This document shows positions 10,287-20,634 of a DNA stretch of 64,000 nt, one piece after another. A program made the position numbers and the translations under genes. How positions within the stretch are numbered: the first letter of the stretch is position 1; each line of letters starts with the position of its first letter. The notes below the pieces were generated by a model, which had not been told where the DNA came from, made no database searches, and worked only from the letters and a program-made list of their open reading frames with translations. Source of the stretch: Methylopila sp. Yamaguchi (GTDB lineage Bacteria > Pseudomonadota > Alphaproteobacteria > Rhizobiales > Methylopilaceae); the NCBI RefSeq assembly GCF_002897035.1, contig NZ_BAUX01000008.1:171545-235544 (forward strand), given 5' to 3'.

Positions 10287-12112
10287 CGCACCGCGCCCAC
10301 GGTCGCGCCGATCGAGGCCAGCAGGTCCTGCGCCGGCGGCGCGTCGTAGATCGGCTCGACGCCCAGCAGCGGCGCGATGCGCTCCACCATTTTTCCGCCC
10401 ACCGGCACCACGTTCCAGCCGGAGGTGGCGAAGCCGTGCGTCTCGGGCAGCGCCTGCGGTTCGTCGAGCACGACGAGCATCATGTACTTCGGCTTGTCCA
10501 TCGGGAACACGGCGGTGAAGGCCGTCAGGTTCTTGTTCTTCGCATAGCGGCCGCCGACCACCTTCTCGGCGGTGCCGGTCTTGCCGCCGACGCGGTAGCC
10601 CGGGATATCGGCCTTCTTGGCCGAGCCCTTCTCCGCGTTCAAGCGCATGAGGTAGCGCATGGCCACGCTGGTCGAGGGCTTGAGCACCTGCACCGAGGCT
10701 GAGCGCGCCTCCGCGGCGGTGCGCTGCATGAAGGTCGGCGTCATCAGGTAGCCGCCGTTCACCAGCGCGCTTACCGCCATCACTGACTGGATCGGAGCGA
10801 TCGCGAGGCCGTGGCCGAAGGAGATCGTGATGGTGTTCAGTTCGCCCCAGCGCGGCGGCAGGATCGGCCGCGCGCTCTCCGGCAGCTCGGTCTGCAGACG
10901 GTTGAGCTGGCGCATCTTGGCGAGGAAGGCCTTGTGGGCGTCGACGCCCATGCCGAGCGCGATCCGCGCAGTGCCGATGTTCGAGGAGTGAACGAAGACT
11001 TCCGGGATCGTCAGGACGCGGTTCGTGGGATGGAAGTCATGGATGCGGAAGCGTCCGTACTGAAGCGGGGCGCGCGCGTCCATCCGGCTCTGCAGGTTGA
11101 ACTTGCCGCTGTCGAGGCCCATCGCGATGGTGAGGGCCTTCATGGTCGAGCCCATCTCGAACACGCCGACGTTGACGCGGTTGATGCGGTCCGGCTTCAG
11201 GGCGTCGACAGGGTTGTTGGGATCGTAGTCCGGCAAGGACACCAGGCTGAGGATCTCGCCGGTCTCGACGTCGGCGATGGCCGCGGAGCCTGCGATCGCC
11301 TTGAACTTCTTCATGCCGGCCGCGAGCTCGTCCCGCACCGCGTGCTGGACCTTGAGGTCGAGCGCGAGATGGATCGGCTCCATACGGTTGCCGTCCGCGG
11401 CGATCGCCGCGGCCTTCGCCGTCATGCCGCTGGTGTCGAGGTATTTCTCGATGCCGGCGATGCCCTTGTTGTCCACGTCCGCGAAGCCGAGGATGTGGGC
11501 GACGATGTCGCCGTTCGGGTAGATGCGCTTGTTTTCCTGGATGAAGCCGACGCCGGGGATGCCGAGGCGGAACACCGCCACCTGCTCGCGCGGCGTCACC
11601 TCGCGCTTCAGCCAGACGAAGCCCTTCTTCGTCGACAGCCGGGCGCGCAGTTCGTCGCGGTTCAGCTCCGGCAGGGCGCCGGAGAGCAGTTCCACCGCTT
11701 CGTCGACGTCGATGATGTTCTTCGGCTCGGCGTAGAGCGACGAGACCTTGATGTCGGTCGCCAGCACCTGGCCGTTACGGTCGACGATGTCGGGGCGAGA
11801 CACCGCCGCCACCTGCTGGCTCGCCTTCGCGACCGCGCCGACGTCCGGCGCGACCGCGTACTGCACCAAGCGGCCAACGATCGTCAGATAGACGATCCCG
11901 AAGGCGAGCATCGCGATACGGAGCCGCCCGTTGGTGAGGCCGAGGCCTTCGCCGCGGCCGACCAGCAGGAAGAAGAGCTTCTTCAGCAGGCGGAACAGGC
12001 CGCGGAGCCCGAAGGCGGTCCAGCGGCCCGAGGTCACGGCGGCGCGGCCGACGGCGCGGGCCGAGGCGCCGCCCCCGCGTGCGGCGGCGCTCAGGAAGGC
12101 GTCGCGGTTCAT
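10283..12112 (-). CDS. ftsI: division-specific D,D-transpeptidase (penicillin-binding protein 3)
   Basis: Inner-membrane, periplasm-facing class B PBP that cross-links septal peptidoglycan with FtsW. I count 609 residues from the ATG at 12112, which overlaps the ftsL stop (ATGA). The reading frame is open further upstream, but that part is the shadow of ftsL. One membrane span lies at about 64-82, the pedestal follows, and the transpeptidase domain has S322-T-M-K325, S376-S-N378 and K511-T-G. An unusually long basic cytoplasmic segment of about 60 residues precedes the span. Confidence 0.96.
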   Translation of the reverse strand: MNRDAFLSAAARGGGASARAVGRAAVTSGRWTAFGLRGLFRLLKKLFFLLVGRGEGLGLTNGRLRIAMLAFGIVYLTIVGRLVQYAVAPDVGAVAKASQQVAAVSRPDIVDRNGQVLATDIKVSSLYAEPKNIIDVDEAVELLSGALPELNRDELRARLSTKKGFVWLKREVTPREQVAVFRLGIPGVGFIQENKRIYPNGDIVAHILGFADVDNKGIAGIEKYLDTSGMTAKAAAIAADGNRMEPIHLALDLKVQHAVRDELAAGMKKFKAIAGSAAIADVETGEILSLVSLPDYDPNNPVDALKPDRINRVNVGVFEMGSTMKALTIAMGLDSGKFNLQSRMDARAPLQYGRFRIHDFHPTNRVLTIPEVFVHSSNIGTARIALGMGVDAHKAFLAKMRQLNRLQTELPESARPILPPRWGELNTITISFGHGLAIAPIQSVMAVSALVNGGYLMTPTFMQRTAAEARSASVQVLKPSTSVAMRYLMRLNAEKGSAKKADIPGYRVGGKTGTAEKVVGGRYAKNKNLTAFTAVFPMDKPKYMMLVVLDEPQALPETHGFATSGWNVVPVGGKMVERIAPLLGVEPIYDAPPAQDLLASIGATVGAVR

Positions 12113-12651
12113 CGCAGAAGACCCGGGTTCTGACGCAGGAAGTCGGTGATGTTGAGCGGCTGGCCGACCTTGGGCGTCGCGGGCTTCTGCGGCGCCGGGC
12201 GGTTGACGGGCGCCTTCAGCTGCGAGGTCGGCTTGACCGCGATCGTGGTCTTCTTCGCCGGCGCGGCCGCAGCCTTCTTGGCTTCGCCCGAGGCGTCGGT
12301 CGCGAGGCTCGCGTCGGCGCCCATGAGGCCGAGCGCCTCCAGCTTGTGCCCGATCTCGTCGACCGGCGCCGGCCGGTCCGGCAAGGACGCCACGGTGATG
12401 GTCTGGCCCTGCCGCAGCGGCTTCAGCTCGAGATGACGCTCGGCGAAGGCCTGGACGCGGTCGGGCCGGGCGAGGAAGGACCATTCGGCCTTCAGCACCG
12501 CGATCGTGTCCTTCTCCTGCGCGATCTGGCGCTTGAGCTTTGTGACGTGCTCGGAGTGCATCGTGGCGTCGTATTTGATGCGGTAGACGGTGACCGCCGC
12601 GCCGACGAGCGCCAGCACCGCGACCACGTTGAGCAGGCGGGCGATCTTCAC
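12109..12651 (-). CDS. ftsL: cell division protein FtsL
   Basis: Small bitopic divisome protein that bridges FtsQ/FtsB to FtsI/FtsW. The 180 residues begin with one membrane span (about 5-24, [18 protein letters not shown]), followed by a predicted coiled coil ([20 protein letters not shown], about 35-60) and the alphaproteobacterial [15 protein letters not shown] motif. The C-terminal 80 residues are rich in Ala, Pro and Lys and look disordered. Overlaps of four bases with rsmH and ftsI place it in the operon. Sequence is weakly conserved in general; position and topology carry the call. Confidence 0.9.
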   Translation of the reverse strand: MKIARLLNVVAVLALVGAAVTVYRIKYDATMHSEHVTKLKRQIAQEKDTIAVLKAEWSFLARPDRVQAFAERHLELKPLRQGQTITVASLPDRPAPVDEIGHKLEALGLMGADASLATDASGEAKKAAAAPAKKTTIAVKPTSQLKAPVNRPAPQKPATPKVGQPLNITDFLRQNPGLLR

Positions 12652-13688
12652 GAGCCGGCTCCTTCAAGTCCGCCGAGCGGCAGACGCGGCACGCCGAAGG
12701 CGAAGGCGTCGCCGCCGCGCGCGGGGGCGTCCGTGCGGACGGCGGCGCGCAGCCGCGCGGACCGCGCGCGAGGATTGACCTCGACCTCCTCGTCGGAGGG
12801 CTTCACGACCCCGCGCGACAGGGCCTGAAACGTGGCGGGCGGCACGCTGGCGGCCGGCATGTGGCGCGAGCCGCCGGGAACGGTGCGCGTGCGGTCGGCG
12901 AGGAAGGTCTTGACGATGCGGTCCTCGAGCGAGTGGAACGCCACGACGACCAGCCGGCCGCCGGGGTTCAGCCGGCTCTCGGCCGCGAACAGCGCCCGGC
13001 CGAGTTCGCCGAGTTCGTCGTTCACCGCGATGCGCAGCGCCTGGAAGGTGCGGGTGGCGGCGTGGATGCCGTCGTAGGATTTGCCCAGCACGCCCTCGAC
13101 GACGTCGGCGAGACGCAGCGTCGTCGTGATCGGCTCCGTCTCGCGCGCGGCGCAGATGCCGCGGGCGACGGCGCCGGCCCGGCGCTCCTCGCCGAGCGTC
13201 CGCAGCACGGCGGCGAGCTCCTTGTCGTCGAGGTCGGCCACGAGGTCCGCCGCGCTCGGGCCCTCGCCGCCCATGCGCATGTCGAGCGGGCCGTCGTTGC
13301 GGAAGGAGAAGCCGCGCGCGGCCTGGTCCAGCTGCATCGAGGAGACGCCGACGTCGAGCACGACGCCGTCGATCCCGTCGAGACCCAGCTGGTCCAGCAC
13401 GTGCGAGAGGTTGGAGAAGCGGTCCTCGACCAGCGTCAGCCGGCCCTTGAACTCGGAGACCATGGCGTAACCGGCTGCGATCGCCGTCGGATCGCGATCG
13501 GTCGAGATCACGCGGCAGTCGGCCGCCTCGAGGATCGCGCGGGTGTAGCCGCCGGCGCCGAAGGTGCCGTCGAGATAGGTTTCGCCGTCCTTAGGAGCGA
13601 GCGAGGCCAGCACCTCGGGCAGCATCACGGGAAGGTGCGGACGGGCGTCCGCCGGGTCGCGCTCGGGGCGGCGTTCGCGGCGGGCCAT
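12648..13688 (-). CDS. rsmH: 16S rRNA (cytosine(1402)-N(4))-methyltransferase
   Basis: SAM-dependent methyltransferase (formerly MraW) that modifies C1402 in the ribosomal P site. From the ATG at 13688 I obtain 346 residues. [10 protein letters not shown] opens the domain, [16 protein letters not shown] is the SAM loop, and [17 protein letters not shown] with [18 protein letters not shown] and [10 protein letters not shown] are family signatures. The start shares one base with the mraZ stop (TGATG), and the stop overlaps ftsL. The frame is open 5' of this start, but that part overlaps mraZ in another frame and was excluded. Confidence 0.96.
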   Translation of the reverse strand: MARRERRPERDPADARPHLPVMLPEVLASLAPKDGETYLDGTFGAGGYTRAILEAADCRVISTDRDPTAIAAGYAMVSEFKGRLTLVEDRFSNLSHVLDQLGLDGIDGVVLDVGVSSMQLDQAARGFSFRNDGPLDMRMGGEGPSAADLVADLDDKELAAVLRTLGEERRAGAVARGICAARETEPITTTLRLADVVEGVLGKSYDGIHAATRTFQALRIAVNDELGELGRALFAAESRLNPGGRLVVVAFHSLEDRIVKTFLADRTRTVPGGSRHMPAASVPPATFQALSRGVVKPSDEEVEVNPRARSARLRAAVRTDAPARGGDAFAFGVPRLPLGGLEGAGS

Positions 13689-14158
13689 CACGACGCCGGC
13701 TCCAGCGGAGGGGTCGGCGCGCCGAGCCGGCGTTTCAATCCGCGCACCGTCTCTCGGGCGCTTGAAAGATGCGCCTGGAAGCTCTCCGGCTCCCAGATCT
13801 GAAACTTCCGCCCCTGCCCCACGAAGGTCACCTGATCCTTGATCCCGGCGTAGGTCTTGAGGCTCTCGGTGAGGATGACGCGCCCCTCCCCGTCCGCCTT
13901 CAGCACCTCGCTCGTGCCCAGCAGCGCCGTCGCCAAGCTGTCCCGCTCGTCGGAATAGAGCGACAGCGTCTCCAGCAGGGAGTCGATGTCCGCAAGCAGC
14001 GCATTGCCGCCCGCGTCGAGCGCCGCGAGGTCCAGGGAGGGATGCACGTAGAGCCCTTCGAAGCCGTCGCGCGCCAGCACCGCCCGGAACGGCGCGGGGA
14101 TCGAGACCCTGCCCTTCGCATCCAGGCGATTGGTGAAATTGGACACGAAGCGGTCCAT
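13688..14158 (-). CDS. mraZ: transcriptional regulator MraZ
   Basis: First gene of the dcw cluster and its autoregulator; MraZ forms ring oligomers with SpoVT/AbrB-like DNA-binding folds. From ATG 14158 there are 156 residues: [20 protein letters not shown] is the first AbrB-like unit, and [18 protein letters not shown] the second, each with the D-x-x-GR signature. A GGGGGG tract lies seven bases upstream of this ATG as a ribosome site. An in-frame ATG four codons upstream is possible. Candidate operator repeats lie about 165-190 bases upstream. Confidence 0.93.
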   Translation of the reverse strand: MDRFVSNFTNRLDAKGRVSIPAPFRAVLARDGFEGLYVHPSLDLAALDAGGNALLADIDSLLETLSLYSDERDSLATALLGTSEVLKADGEGRVILTESLKTYAGIKDQVTFVGQGRKFQIWEPESFQAHLSSARETVRGLKRRLGAPTPPLEPAS

Positions 14159-14633
14159 AGCCCCCCACATCGCCGCGGAAGGCGGCGCCCCGACCGCCCT
14201 CGCCCGAGAACACGGGCGAAAGGCGCACGTTTCCAGCCGCACGCGCAGCGCGGAACGCTACGACGCCGAACGCTGAGGATCCCCCGAGAGAACCTGCAGC
14301 CTGCCGCTTCGACGGGATGATTTGGGATATCATGGGGCCGTATGGGCGTCAACGAAACGGGGTTCGCGGCCCCGCTCGACGCGGCCCAGGACGCATCACC
14401 TGACAAGGGCCGCGTCGCGCCGGTACGCGACGCCGTCAGTAGAACTTCCTTAGGGTTAAGAACCCGTTGCGGAGCGTCGTTCCACGGCCGCTATCGGTCG
14501 TTCTGATCAGACGAAAATCTGAGAAGGCGAGCGACGGACGCGCCCCGCCGGCCGGCCCAGGGCTCCGCGGGCGCGAATCGCCGCGCTGGGGCGGCCAAAA
14601 CGCTTGAAGTGCGGAAGGCGGAAGCGTCAGTCG
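14159..14633. other. intergenic region upstream of mraZ and downstream of rnpB
   Basis: This 475-base gap holds no gene that I can support. It should carry the dcw promoter (minus strand) and the 3' flank of RNase P RNA. Visible elements are the TGGG triplet at 14323-14346 and a short palindrome GGGTTAAGAACCC at about 14454-14466. A weak CGCTT/AAGCG stem followed by TTTT on the minus strand (about 14597-14636) could end rnpB transcription. Confidence 0.5.
14323..14347 (+). promoter_or_regulatory. candidate MraZ operator: three TGGG repeats at 10-bp spacing
   Basis: TGGG occurs at 14323, 14333 and 14343, so the repeats are exactly one helical turn apart (TGGGN-N5-TGGGN-N5-TGGG). This is the spacing described for MraZ operators in Enterobacteria. 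They read on the plus strand, antisense to mraZ, about 165-185 bases upstream of its start. Binding is inferred from pattern only. Confidence 0.55.
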
Positions 14634-15037
<404 letters not shown>

Positions 15038-15041
15038 CGCC

Positions 15042-15070
15042 CTTGTGGGCGGCGACGTCGCCGGGGTCAA
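15042..15070 (-). promoter_or_regulatory. likely rnpB promoter
   Basis: On the minus strand TTGACC (15070-15065) is followed after 17 bases by CACAAG (15047-15042), and transcription from about 15036 would begin exactly at the P1 helix of RNase P RNA. The -10 match is modest, as is common in GC-rich alphaproteobacteria; position is the main support. Confidence 0.5.
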
Positions 15071-15093
15071 GCCAAGGCCCGAGACGGGAGCGC

Positions 15094-16089
15094 TCAGGAC
15101 CGCGGCTGAGGAGCCGAGGCGTCCGCCGTCCGGCGGCCCGAGGCCGGGACGCCCTCGGCCATGAAGCGCTTCACCTTGGCGCAGTAGACCGCGCCGGCGC
15201 GGGTGACGCCGCGGACGCCGTGGCCGCCCTGGTACTTCGACACGGCCGCGCAGGTGTTGCCGCCGGACTTGGCGACCGCGCCCGCGAGGTACTTCATGCC
15301 GTAGGTCAGGTTGGCGCGGGGCTCGTAGAGCGCCTGCCGGCTGCCGCGGAAGCCCATGCCCCGGGCGGTCTGGTAGCTCAGCTGCATCAGGCCGATGTAG
15401 CCGCCCCGTCCGGTCGCGTTCGGGCGATAGCGCGACTCGACCTTCACGACCGCGTGGGCGAGCGCCGGGCTGACCCCCTGGGCGCGCGCCATGGCGGTGA
15501 CCATCGAGGGGATGGAGCCGGTCGGCAGGTTCGCGGCCGAGGCCTCGGCGCCGGGCTTCGGCGCGTCGGGAAGCTCGACGTCGCGCTGGAGAGCGACGGT
15601 GTCGCTCTTGGCGGCGAGCGCCGCCGCGCGGCGCGCCTCGCGGGACTTCGCGGCCTCTCGAGACCTGGAGACCCGTCCGACGTTGGCGGCCTGACGCATC
15701 TTCGCGGCTTCGCGGGCTCGCGCCTGCCGGACGGCCTTGCGGGAGGTCGTTCGGGTCCTCTCCGCGCTAGGCGCCGCGGCGGCGGCCTGGGTCGGAACCG
15801 GCGCCGCGACGCGTGCGGGAACGCCGCCGCCCTTCGAGGGGGACCCCGCGGAGCGGGCCGAGGTGAAGGCGGCCGCGCCGGCCGTCACGAGCGGCTGAGA
15901 CGCTTTCGCGGGAACGTTCGCGTTAACTGAACGTTCAGATGTCGACTTGGTCGAGGAAGTGGAATTTCGGACGTCTGCAGATTTTGTGGATTGGCTTGCC
16001 CCCCGGGCAAGTCGTTCAGAAACCGGCGCAGCGTTGGCCGAGGCGACGGTCGCCGCAAGAATGGCGGCGACGAGCGTCGTCTTACGCAT
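15094..16089 (-). CDS. secreted lytic transglycosylase with SLT domain
   Basis: Periplasmic murein lytic transglycosylase. The 331 residues start with a signal peptide (about 1-20, ending ASANA). Next comes a Ser/Thr/Ala/Arg-rich, probably disordered linker of about 160 residues, and then a C-terminal SLT fold (about 190-310). The catalytic glutamate is E218 in VKVESRYRPNA; GYIGLMQLSYQTARGMGF and NLTYGMKYLAG are the following SLT motifs. A C-x-A-V-S-K-Y-x-G-G-H patch ends the domain. The basic linker is long for the family. It is not clearly co-transcribed with the amidase 120 bases upstream. Confidence 0.88.
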   Translation of the reverse strand: MRKTTLVAAILAATVASANAAPVSERLARGASQSTKSADVRNSTSSTKSTSERSVNANVPAKASQPLVTAGAAAFTSARSAGSPSKGGGVPARVAAPVPTQAAAAAPSAERTRTTSRKAVRQARAREAAKMRQAANVGRVSRSREAAKSREARRAAALAAKSDTVALQRDVELPDAPKPGAEASAANLPTGSIPSMVTAMARAQGVSPALAHAVVKVESRYRPNATGRGGYIGLMQLSYQTARGMGFRGSRQALYEPRANLTYGMKYLAGAVAKSGGNTCAAVSKYQGGHGVRGVTRAGAVYCAKVKRFMAEGVPASGRRTADASAPQPRS

Positions 16090-16208
16090 ATGCTTACTCC
16101 CCTATGCGGTTCGCATGGGGGAACCTAAAGCCGTGCGAAGATGACCTCGGCTCGACCAGAGCGCGTTCGCTTCTTGACGGTGATGTGACGAGACTGAGGC
16201 GCCGAGGC

Positions 16209-16970
16209 TCAGCGCGCTGGGAGTCGCCGCAACAGGTTGCGGAGCGTCCGTGACGTCGAGTAATCCGCGATCCCGTCGACCCGCGCCGGCCGGAAATGAC
16301 GCTGGAAGGCCCGCACGACCGCCAGCATAGTCTCCCCGTAGAAGCCGTCGATCTCGAGCCCGTAGCCGTAGAGACTGAGCAGCGTCTGGAGCTGTTCGAC
16401 CGGCTCGCCCTCGTCGCCGGGTCCGAGCGCCGTGGTGTTTTCGATGGGCGTGGGCGTGACCCAATGACCGACCCCCGCCGCCGCAAGCCGCCCCCACGGA
16501 AACTTCTCACCCGGATCGATCTTGCGCAGCGGCGCGACGTCGGAATGCGCCAACACCCGCTCCGGTTGAATCGACCGCCGCGCGCAGATGTCGCGGGCCA
16601 GTTCGACGACGGCCGCGATCTGCTCCGGTGGAAAATCGGGGTAGCCGTGATCATGGCCGGGATTGGCGATTTCAACGCCGATCGACCGCGAATTCACGTC
16701 CGTTTCATCCTCCCATGACGACCGGCCGGCGTGCCAAGCGCGCCGCTCTTCCGGGACCAGCTGGAGGATCCGGCCGTCCTCGAGCACCACGTAATGGCAC
16801 GACACGCCGCCGTCGGCCGCGCACAGCTTTGCGCAGGCGGCCTCGGTCGAGGCCATGCCGGTGTAGTGCAGCAGCAGGATGTCCGGCTCGCGCCCGTCGC
16901 GGCGCTCGTCGTGGTTCGCGGCGGGACGCACCTCCGCGACGAAGGGACTGTCGGGCGTGAAGACGGTCAT
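16209..16970 (-). CDS. N-acetylmuramoyl-L-alanine amidase (AmpD type) with peptidoglycan-binding domain
   Basis: Zinc amidase that cleaves the MurNAc-L-Ala bond, probably acting on recycled muropeptides or cell wall. The 253 residues comprise an Amidase_2 fold (about 10-165) with the zinc histidine H35 in LLHYTGM, WHAGRSSW, SIGVEIANPG and VLAHSDVAPLRKIDPG. A C-terminal PG-binding domain follows (about 180-250, LQTLLSLYGYGLEIDGFYGE). No signal peptide is evident, which favours a cytoplasmic AmpD-like role. The start at 16970 overlaps the stop of the upstream DnaJ-type gene by four bases, so the two are coupled. Confidence 0.9.
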   Translation of the reverse strand: MTVFTPDSPFVAEVRPAANHDERRDGREPDILLLHYTGMASTEAACAKLCAADGGVSCHYVVLEDGRILQLVPEERRAWHAGRSSWEDETDVNSRSIGVEIANPGHDHGYPDFPPEQIAAVVELARDICARRSIQPERVLAHSDVAPLRKIDPGEKFPWGRLAAAGVGHWVTPTPIENTTALGPGDEGEPVEQLQTLLSLYGYGLEIDGFYGETMLAVVRAFQRHFRPARVDGIADYSTSRTLRNLLRRLPAR

Positions 16971-17704
16971 GCGAGCCCCCGTTCGCGCCGGATCATGTCC
17001 CACGCGGCGTTGGCCGCGGCGAGCTTCTCGGTCGCGATCCGCACCGCTTCTTCGGGCAGTCCGCGCGCGATCGCCCGGTCGGGGTGGGTCTCGGCCACCA
17101 GCGCCCGATGCCGGCGCTTGAGGTCGTCGTCGCTCGCGCCGGGATCGGCTCCGAGGATCGCGTAAGGGTCGGCCGCCGGAAGCTTCATGTGCCGGGCGAG
17201 CGCGCGCCGGAGCCGCGCCGCGTCCAGCTTGAAGATCGCGCCGACCTGCATCAGGTAGGCGGCCTCCGCCTCGTGCACGGCCCCGTCCGCCGCCGCGATC
17301 TGCGCGAGCCCGGAAAGCACGTCCTCCAGCGTCGCCGGATCGTCCGCAAACAGACCGGCGAGCTGGCCGGCGTAAGCCTCGAAGCCCGCCACATCCTGCT
17401 TCGCGAGATCGAACAACTGGCCGACGCGCTTGAGGTCGCTCTCTTGGATGGAGAACACGCGCCGGAAGGCCTGCACCTCCACGCAGGCGACCACGCCGTC
17501 CGCCTTCGCCATTTTGGCCGCAAGCGCGATCACGCCGACTGTGAAGGCCACCTCGCGCTTCTCGCGGTCGCGCGCGGCGATGGCCTCCGGGTCGGTTTCG
17601 CGATCGATAAGAAAATGACCGGCGACGGCCCCCGCCAAGGCGCCGAGGGGTCCGCCGAGCGTGAGCCCCGCCGCCGCCCCGCCGATCTTGCCCCAAAACC
17701 ACAT
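16967..17704 (-). CDS. TerB/J-domain co-chaperone, DjlA-like
   Basis: The 245 residues begin with a hydrophobic glycine-rich segment (about 5-32) that could anchor the protein in the membrane. A TerB-like all-helical domain follows (about 50-160, with [16 protein letters not shown] and [16 protein letters not shown]). A C-terminal J domain (about 180-245) has the HPD triad in ETHPDR. This is the DjlA layout: a membrane co-chaperone that stimulates DnaK. The ATG at 17704 was chosen because the anchor begins there; the open frame upstream looks non-coding. It is coupled to the amidase gene downstream. Confidence 0.85.
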   Translation of the reverse strand: MWFWGKIGGAAAGLTLGGPLGALAGAVAGHFLIDRETDPEAIAARDREKREVAFTVGVIALAAKMAKADGVVACVEVQAFRRVFSIQESDLKRVGQLFDLAKQDVAGFEAYAGQLAGLFADDPATLEDVLSGLAQIAAADGAVHEAEAAYLMQVGAIFKLDAARLRRALARHMKLPAADPYAILGADPGASDDDLKRRHRALVAETHPDRAIARGLPEEAVRIATEKLAAANAAWDMIRRERGLA

Positions 17705-17921
17705 CGCCGCCGCTCCTGATTCGGGGCGCGACTGTAGCCGTCCGCCTTCGAGGACGCGAACGTCCCCCGAAGCGGCGGTTCGAGCCGCATTTTTGTGCGT
17801 TGGGATGATAAAGAACTGGAACGGCAGGCCGGATGCGACCAAATCTCCGTCACAGCCGGCGTACGCCCGAAATGGGGACCGCCGGGCGCAGGCGGCCCGG
17901 CCGCCCGGAGGACCGAACGCC

Positions 17922-18782
17922 ATGAGCGCACACGCCAGGCCGCCCGCGAGCGCGCCCACCGCGAAGCCCGTCACCGTCTCCGCGATCCGCGCGGCGAAGG
18001 GCGGAACGCCGCTCGTCTGCCTCACCGCCTACACCACGCCGGTGGCCGAGGCCCTCGACGAGGCGTCCGACCTGCTGCTCGTCGGCGACAGTCTCGGCAT
18101 GGTGGTCTACGGCCTTCCCAGCACGATCCCCGTCACGCTCGACATGATGATCGCGCACGGCGCGGCGGTGGTGCGCGGCGCGCGGCATGCGCTCGTCGTG
18201 GTCGACCTTCCCTTCGGCGCTTATCAGGAAAGCCCGGCCCAGGCCTTCCGCAACGCCGCCCGCATCCTGGCGGAAACTGGGTGCGGCGCGGTGAAGCTCG
18301 AAGGCGGCGCGGTGATGGCCGAGACCATCGCCTTCCTCACCCAGCGCGGCGTCCCCGTGCTCGCGCACATCGGCCTGCAGCCGCAATCCGTGAACGCGCT
18401 CGGCGGCTACGCCGCCCGCGGCAAGCTCGCGGCCGAGGCGGAGACCATCCTCGCCGACGCCCGCGCCGTGACCGACGCCGGCGCCTTCGCGGTCGTGGTG
18501 GAGGGCGTCGTCGCCCCGCTCGCCGCCCGCATCACCGAGACGATCCGGGTGCCGACCATCGGCATCGGCGCCTCCGCCGAGTGCGACGGCCAGATTCTCG
18601 TCACCGACGACATGATGGGCGTCACCTTCGGCCATGTGCCGAAGTTCGTGCGCAAGTACGCCGACGTCGGCGCGACCATGAAGGCCGCGGCCGAGACTTA
18701 CGCCGCCGACGTCCGTGCGCGCCGCTTCCCGGCGGAGGAGCACCTCTACGGACTGCCCAAGCCCAAGATCGCCGCGGGATAA
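17922..18782 (+). CDS. panB: 3-methyl-2-oxobutanoate hydroxymethyltransferase
   Basis: Cytoplasmic first enzyme of pantothenate synthesis; it transfers a hydroxymethyl group from methylene-tetrahydrofolate to alpha-ketoisovalerate. The 286 residues show [15 protein letters not shown], the metal site [50 protein letters not shown] and [16 protein letters not shown]. An open frame continues upstream, but ATG 17922 fits the family start. It is divergent from the DjlA-like gene, sharing a 217-base promoter region; panC is not adjacent. Confidence 0.95.
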   Translation: MSAHARPPASAPTAKPVTVSAIRAAKGGTPLVCLTAYTTPVAEALDEASDLLLVGDSLGMVVYGLPSTIPVTLDMMIAHGAAVVRGARHALVVVDLPFGAYQESPAQAFRNAARILAETGCGAVKLEGGAVMAETIAFLTQRGVPVLAHIGLQPQSVNALGGYAARGKLAAEAETILADARAVTDAGAFAVVVEGVVAPLAARITETIRVPTIGIGASAECDGQILVTDDMMGVTFGHVPKFVRKYADVGATMKAAAETYAADVRARRFPAEEHLYGLPKPKIAAG

Positions 18783-18827
18783 GCTTGGGCTCTTGCGTAC
18801 GGCTTGAAGGGCGGCCCGCCCGCCACC

Positions 18828-19235
18828 TCATTCGGGCTTATGACATACGGCCTCGACGTTGACCCCGTCGGGGTCGATCACGAAGGCTGCATAATAGGCC
18901 GGGTGATAATGAGGCCTCACGCCGGGCGGTCCGTTGTCGCTGCCCCCATGCGCCAACGCCGCCGCATAGAAGGCGTCCACCATCGCTCGGCTGCCCGCCG
19001 CGAACGCAACATGGATCCCAAGCCCTCGGGCGCCCGGCTGCGAAGCGCGTCGGCTGTCGCTGGTCAACCAGAAGAACGGCTTTAGATCGACCCCGTAGCC
19101 TATTCCGCGGTAGCCCCCGGCCTGTTCGGGCGACACCTCCATCACGGCCACGACGCCAAGCGGCCTGAGCGCGGCGTCGTAAAATCGACGCGCACTTTCG
19201 ACGTCGGCAGGGCTGACGCTCATATGATCGATCAT
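18828..19235 (-). CDS. VOC family (glyoxalase/dioxygenase superfamily) protein
   Basis: The 135 residues form one vicinal-oxygen-chelate unit: MIDHMSVSPADVESARRFYD at the start, GIHVAFAAGSRAMVDAFYAA in the middle and AAFVIDPDGVNVEAVCH at the end. These are the usual beta-alpha-beta-beta-beta repeats, with likely metal ligands H4 and a C-terminal glutamate (NVEAV). Substrate cannot be told from sequence; such proteins act on small electrophiles or aromatics. It is convergent with panB and stands alone. Confidence 0.85.
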   Translation of the reverse strand: MIDHMSVSPADVESARRFYDAALRPLGVVAVMEVSPEQAGGYRGIGYGVDLKPFFWLTSDSRRASQPGARGLGIHVAFAAGSRAMVDAFYAAALAHGGSDNGPPGVRPHYHPAYYAAFVIDPDGVNVEAVCHKPE

Positions 19236-19436
19236 GACCTACCCCCCTCGAGCGCGTGGTGGCCGGCGTCCGCCAGCGGGTCGCGCGAGCGACCGGATCT
19301 GACCGCAGGTCGTAGCTGATGCCCCGCATGTCCTGACGTCCTGGCCTTTTCGGCTCCGCCTAGATCCCGACGCTCAGTCGCGACTGGCGGCGAACAAGAA
19401 GAGCGTCCCACCTCCCCACGCGAGGCCGAAGCGGCG

Positions 19437-20276
19437 TCACTCGTCCGTTTGCCAGTCCGCGGGCGGCTCGGAAACCTCCGCCCCGAAGCGTCTCCCGATC
19501 GAGCCCGTCGGACCGTCGAACCCCTTGGCTTCAGGCGCGTAGCTCACGGCCGGCTCGTCGCCCTCGGGGGCGAGCTGGGGCTCCGGCGGAAGCTCGGGCA
19601 TCACAGGTGTCGGCCGGCAGTAGGCGCGGCGTCCCTCGGGATCGTGGCGCGCGAGGTCGAGATGCAGGTGATTCTCGTGGTGCTCGTCGCTGCCGGGGCC
19701 GAGCACCGTCTTGAAGGCCCCGCAGGCGCCGGCGTGCGCCTCGCGCAGGAAGGCCTGCGCCTCCGGCGCTCCCCGGCGCCAGTCCCGCGCTATCGAGATC
19801 TCGCGGCCGTCCGCGAGGATGAAGGCCGAGATGTCGAGCGCGTTGCCGAAGCCGTGCTCGGAGAGCTTCGCCCCGCGCTTGTTGTTCCGGGTGCGGCAGC
19901 CGAAGGAAGCGGCGTTCTTGATCTCCACCACAGCCACGCCGAAGCGCGCCTTGGCCGCCGGCTGGACCGTGCGGACCATCCAGTCGTTGAGCACGGCGGT
20001 CATCGGACACCCCAGCCGCGCCGCGGGCTGCACGCCGACGGAGCCGTCGGCCACGGCGTAGATGCGGAACGGATGCTCGAGCCCGCAGACGCCGGGACCG
20101 TCGATCTCGTCGATTGGCCGGGTGAAGTCGGTCGGCGTGACGAGCTTCGCCGCAAGGCAGGCGGCCTCCACCTTGCCGCGCCACGGCTCCCGCTCCTCGC
20201 CGCCGAAAAAGCCGCAGCCGCTCAGCGCCGCAGCGACGCAGCCGAGAACGAAGCCATGGGCGAACCTGAAGCGCAT
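19437..20276 (-). CDS. extensin-like C-terminal domain lipoprotein
   Basis: Probable envelope lipoprotein. The 279 residues begin with a signal peptide ending in the lipobox LSGC, with the acylated cysteine at 21. The body is the 'extensin-like protein C-terminus' family: VCGLEHPFRIYAV, RLGCPMTAVLNDW, GFGNALDISAFILADG and HHENHLHLDLARHD. The conserved H-x-x-x-D and HxH pattern resembles M15-type zinc peptidases, so peptidoglycan cleavage is plausible but unproven. The last 60 residues are Pro/Glu-rich. Its promoter region is shared with the small membrane gene on the other strand. Confidence 0.87.
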   Translation of the reverse strand: MRFRFAHGFVLGCVAAALSGCGFFGGEEREPWRGKVEAACLAAKLVTPTDFTRPIDEIDGPGVCGLEHPFRIYAVADGSVGVQPAARLGCPMTAVLNDWMVRTVQPAAKARFGVAVVEIKNAASFGCRTRNNKRGAKLSEHGFGNALDISAFILADGREISIARDWRRGAPEAQAFLREAHAGACGAFKTVLGPGSDEHHENHLHLDLARHDPEGRRAYCRPTPVMPELPPEPQLAPEGDEPAVSYAPEAKGFDGPTGSIGRRFGAEVSEPPADWQTDE

Positions 20277-20381
20277 GGTCGTTAAAATGCGAGGGAGTTG
20301 GTTAAGGCGCGCTTGACGGACGACGGCTGGCGCCGCGTCGCAGCGACGATTTCGTTAGGCGGCCGAACCTCAAAGGTGGAT

Positions 20382-20397
20382 GCTTCGTTAACGAAGC
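20382..20397. promoter_or_regulatory. perfect 16-bp palindrome in the shared promoter region
   Basis: GCTTCGTTAACGAAGC is its own reverse complement. It lies 75-90 bases upstream of the 27-residue membrane peptide gene and about 105 bases upstream of the extensin-like gene. Its position fits an operator, but the cognate regulator is unknown. Confidence 0.45.
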
Positions 20398-20471
20398 GAT
20401 CCCGGCTCCCTATTGTCGAGGGAATGAATCGAGTTTATCTAGGCGCAACAGTGAATTTGGGGATTTCACAC

Positions 20472-20555
20472 ATGAGCGTCGTGAAACGAGTCGATCTGAT
20501 GGCGGCGTTGGCCGCCTTCGCCTTCCTCGGCGCCATCGTCGTCGGCGTGTTCTGA
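20472..20555 (+). CDS. 27-residue single-span membrane peptide
   Basis: A very short gene: a basic start (MSVVKRVDL) is followed by one hydrophobic segment (about residues 9-27, MAALAAFAFLGAIVVGVF). ATG 20472 is preceded by GGGGA at eight to twelve bases, and a terminator-like hairpin follows. Similar tiny K-R-x-D-L membrane peptides seem familiar to me from Hyphomicrobiales, but I cannot name a family or function. An in-frame ATG at 20424 would add 16 residues and cannot be excluded. No known gene neighbour explains it. Confidence 0.55.
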   Translation: MSVVKRVDLMAALAAFAFLGAIVVGVF

Positions 20556-20634
20556 CGGCCAGCGCCGCCGCGTTTTGACCCCGGCCGCCTCTGGCGGCGC
20601 GGCGGGCGGACGATGATGTCGATCCGATCCATAC

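Noticed and set aside
12113..12667. N-terminal extension of the ftsI frame to 794 codons
   Set aside because: The extension overlaps ftsL in another frame and is Arg/Gly/Ala/Pro-rich without features; ATG 12112 overlaps the ftsL stop as ATGA, as elsewhere in this operon.
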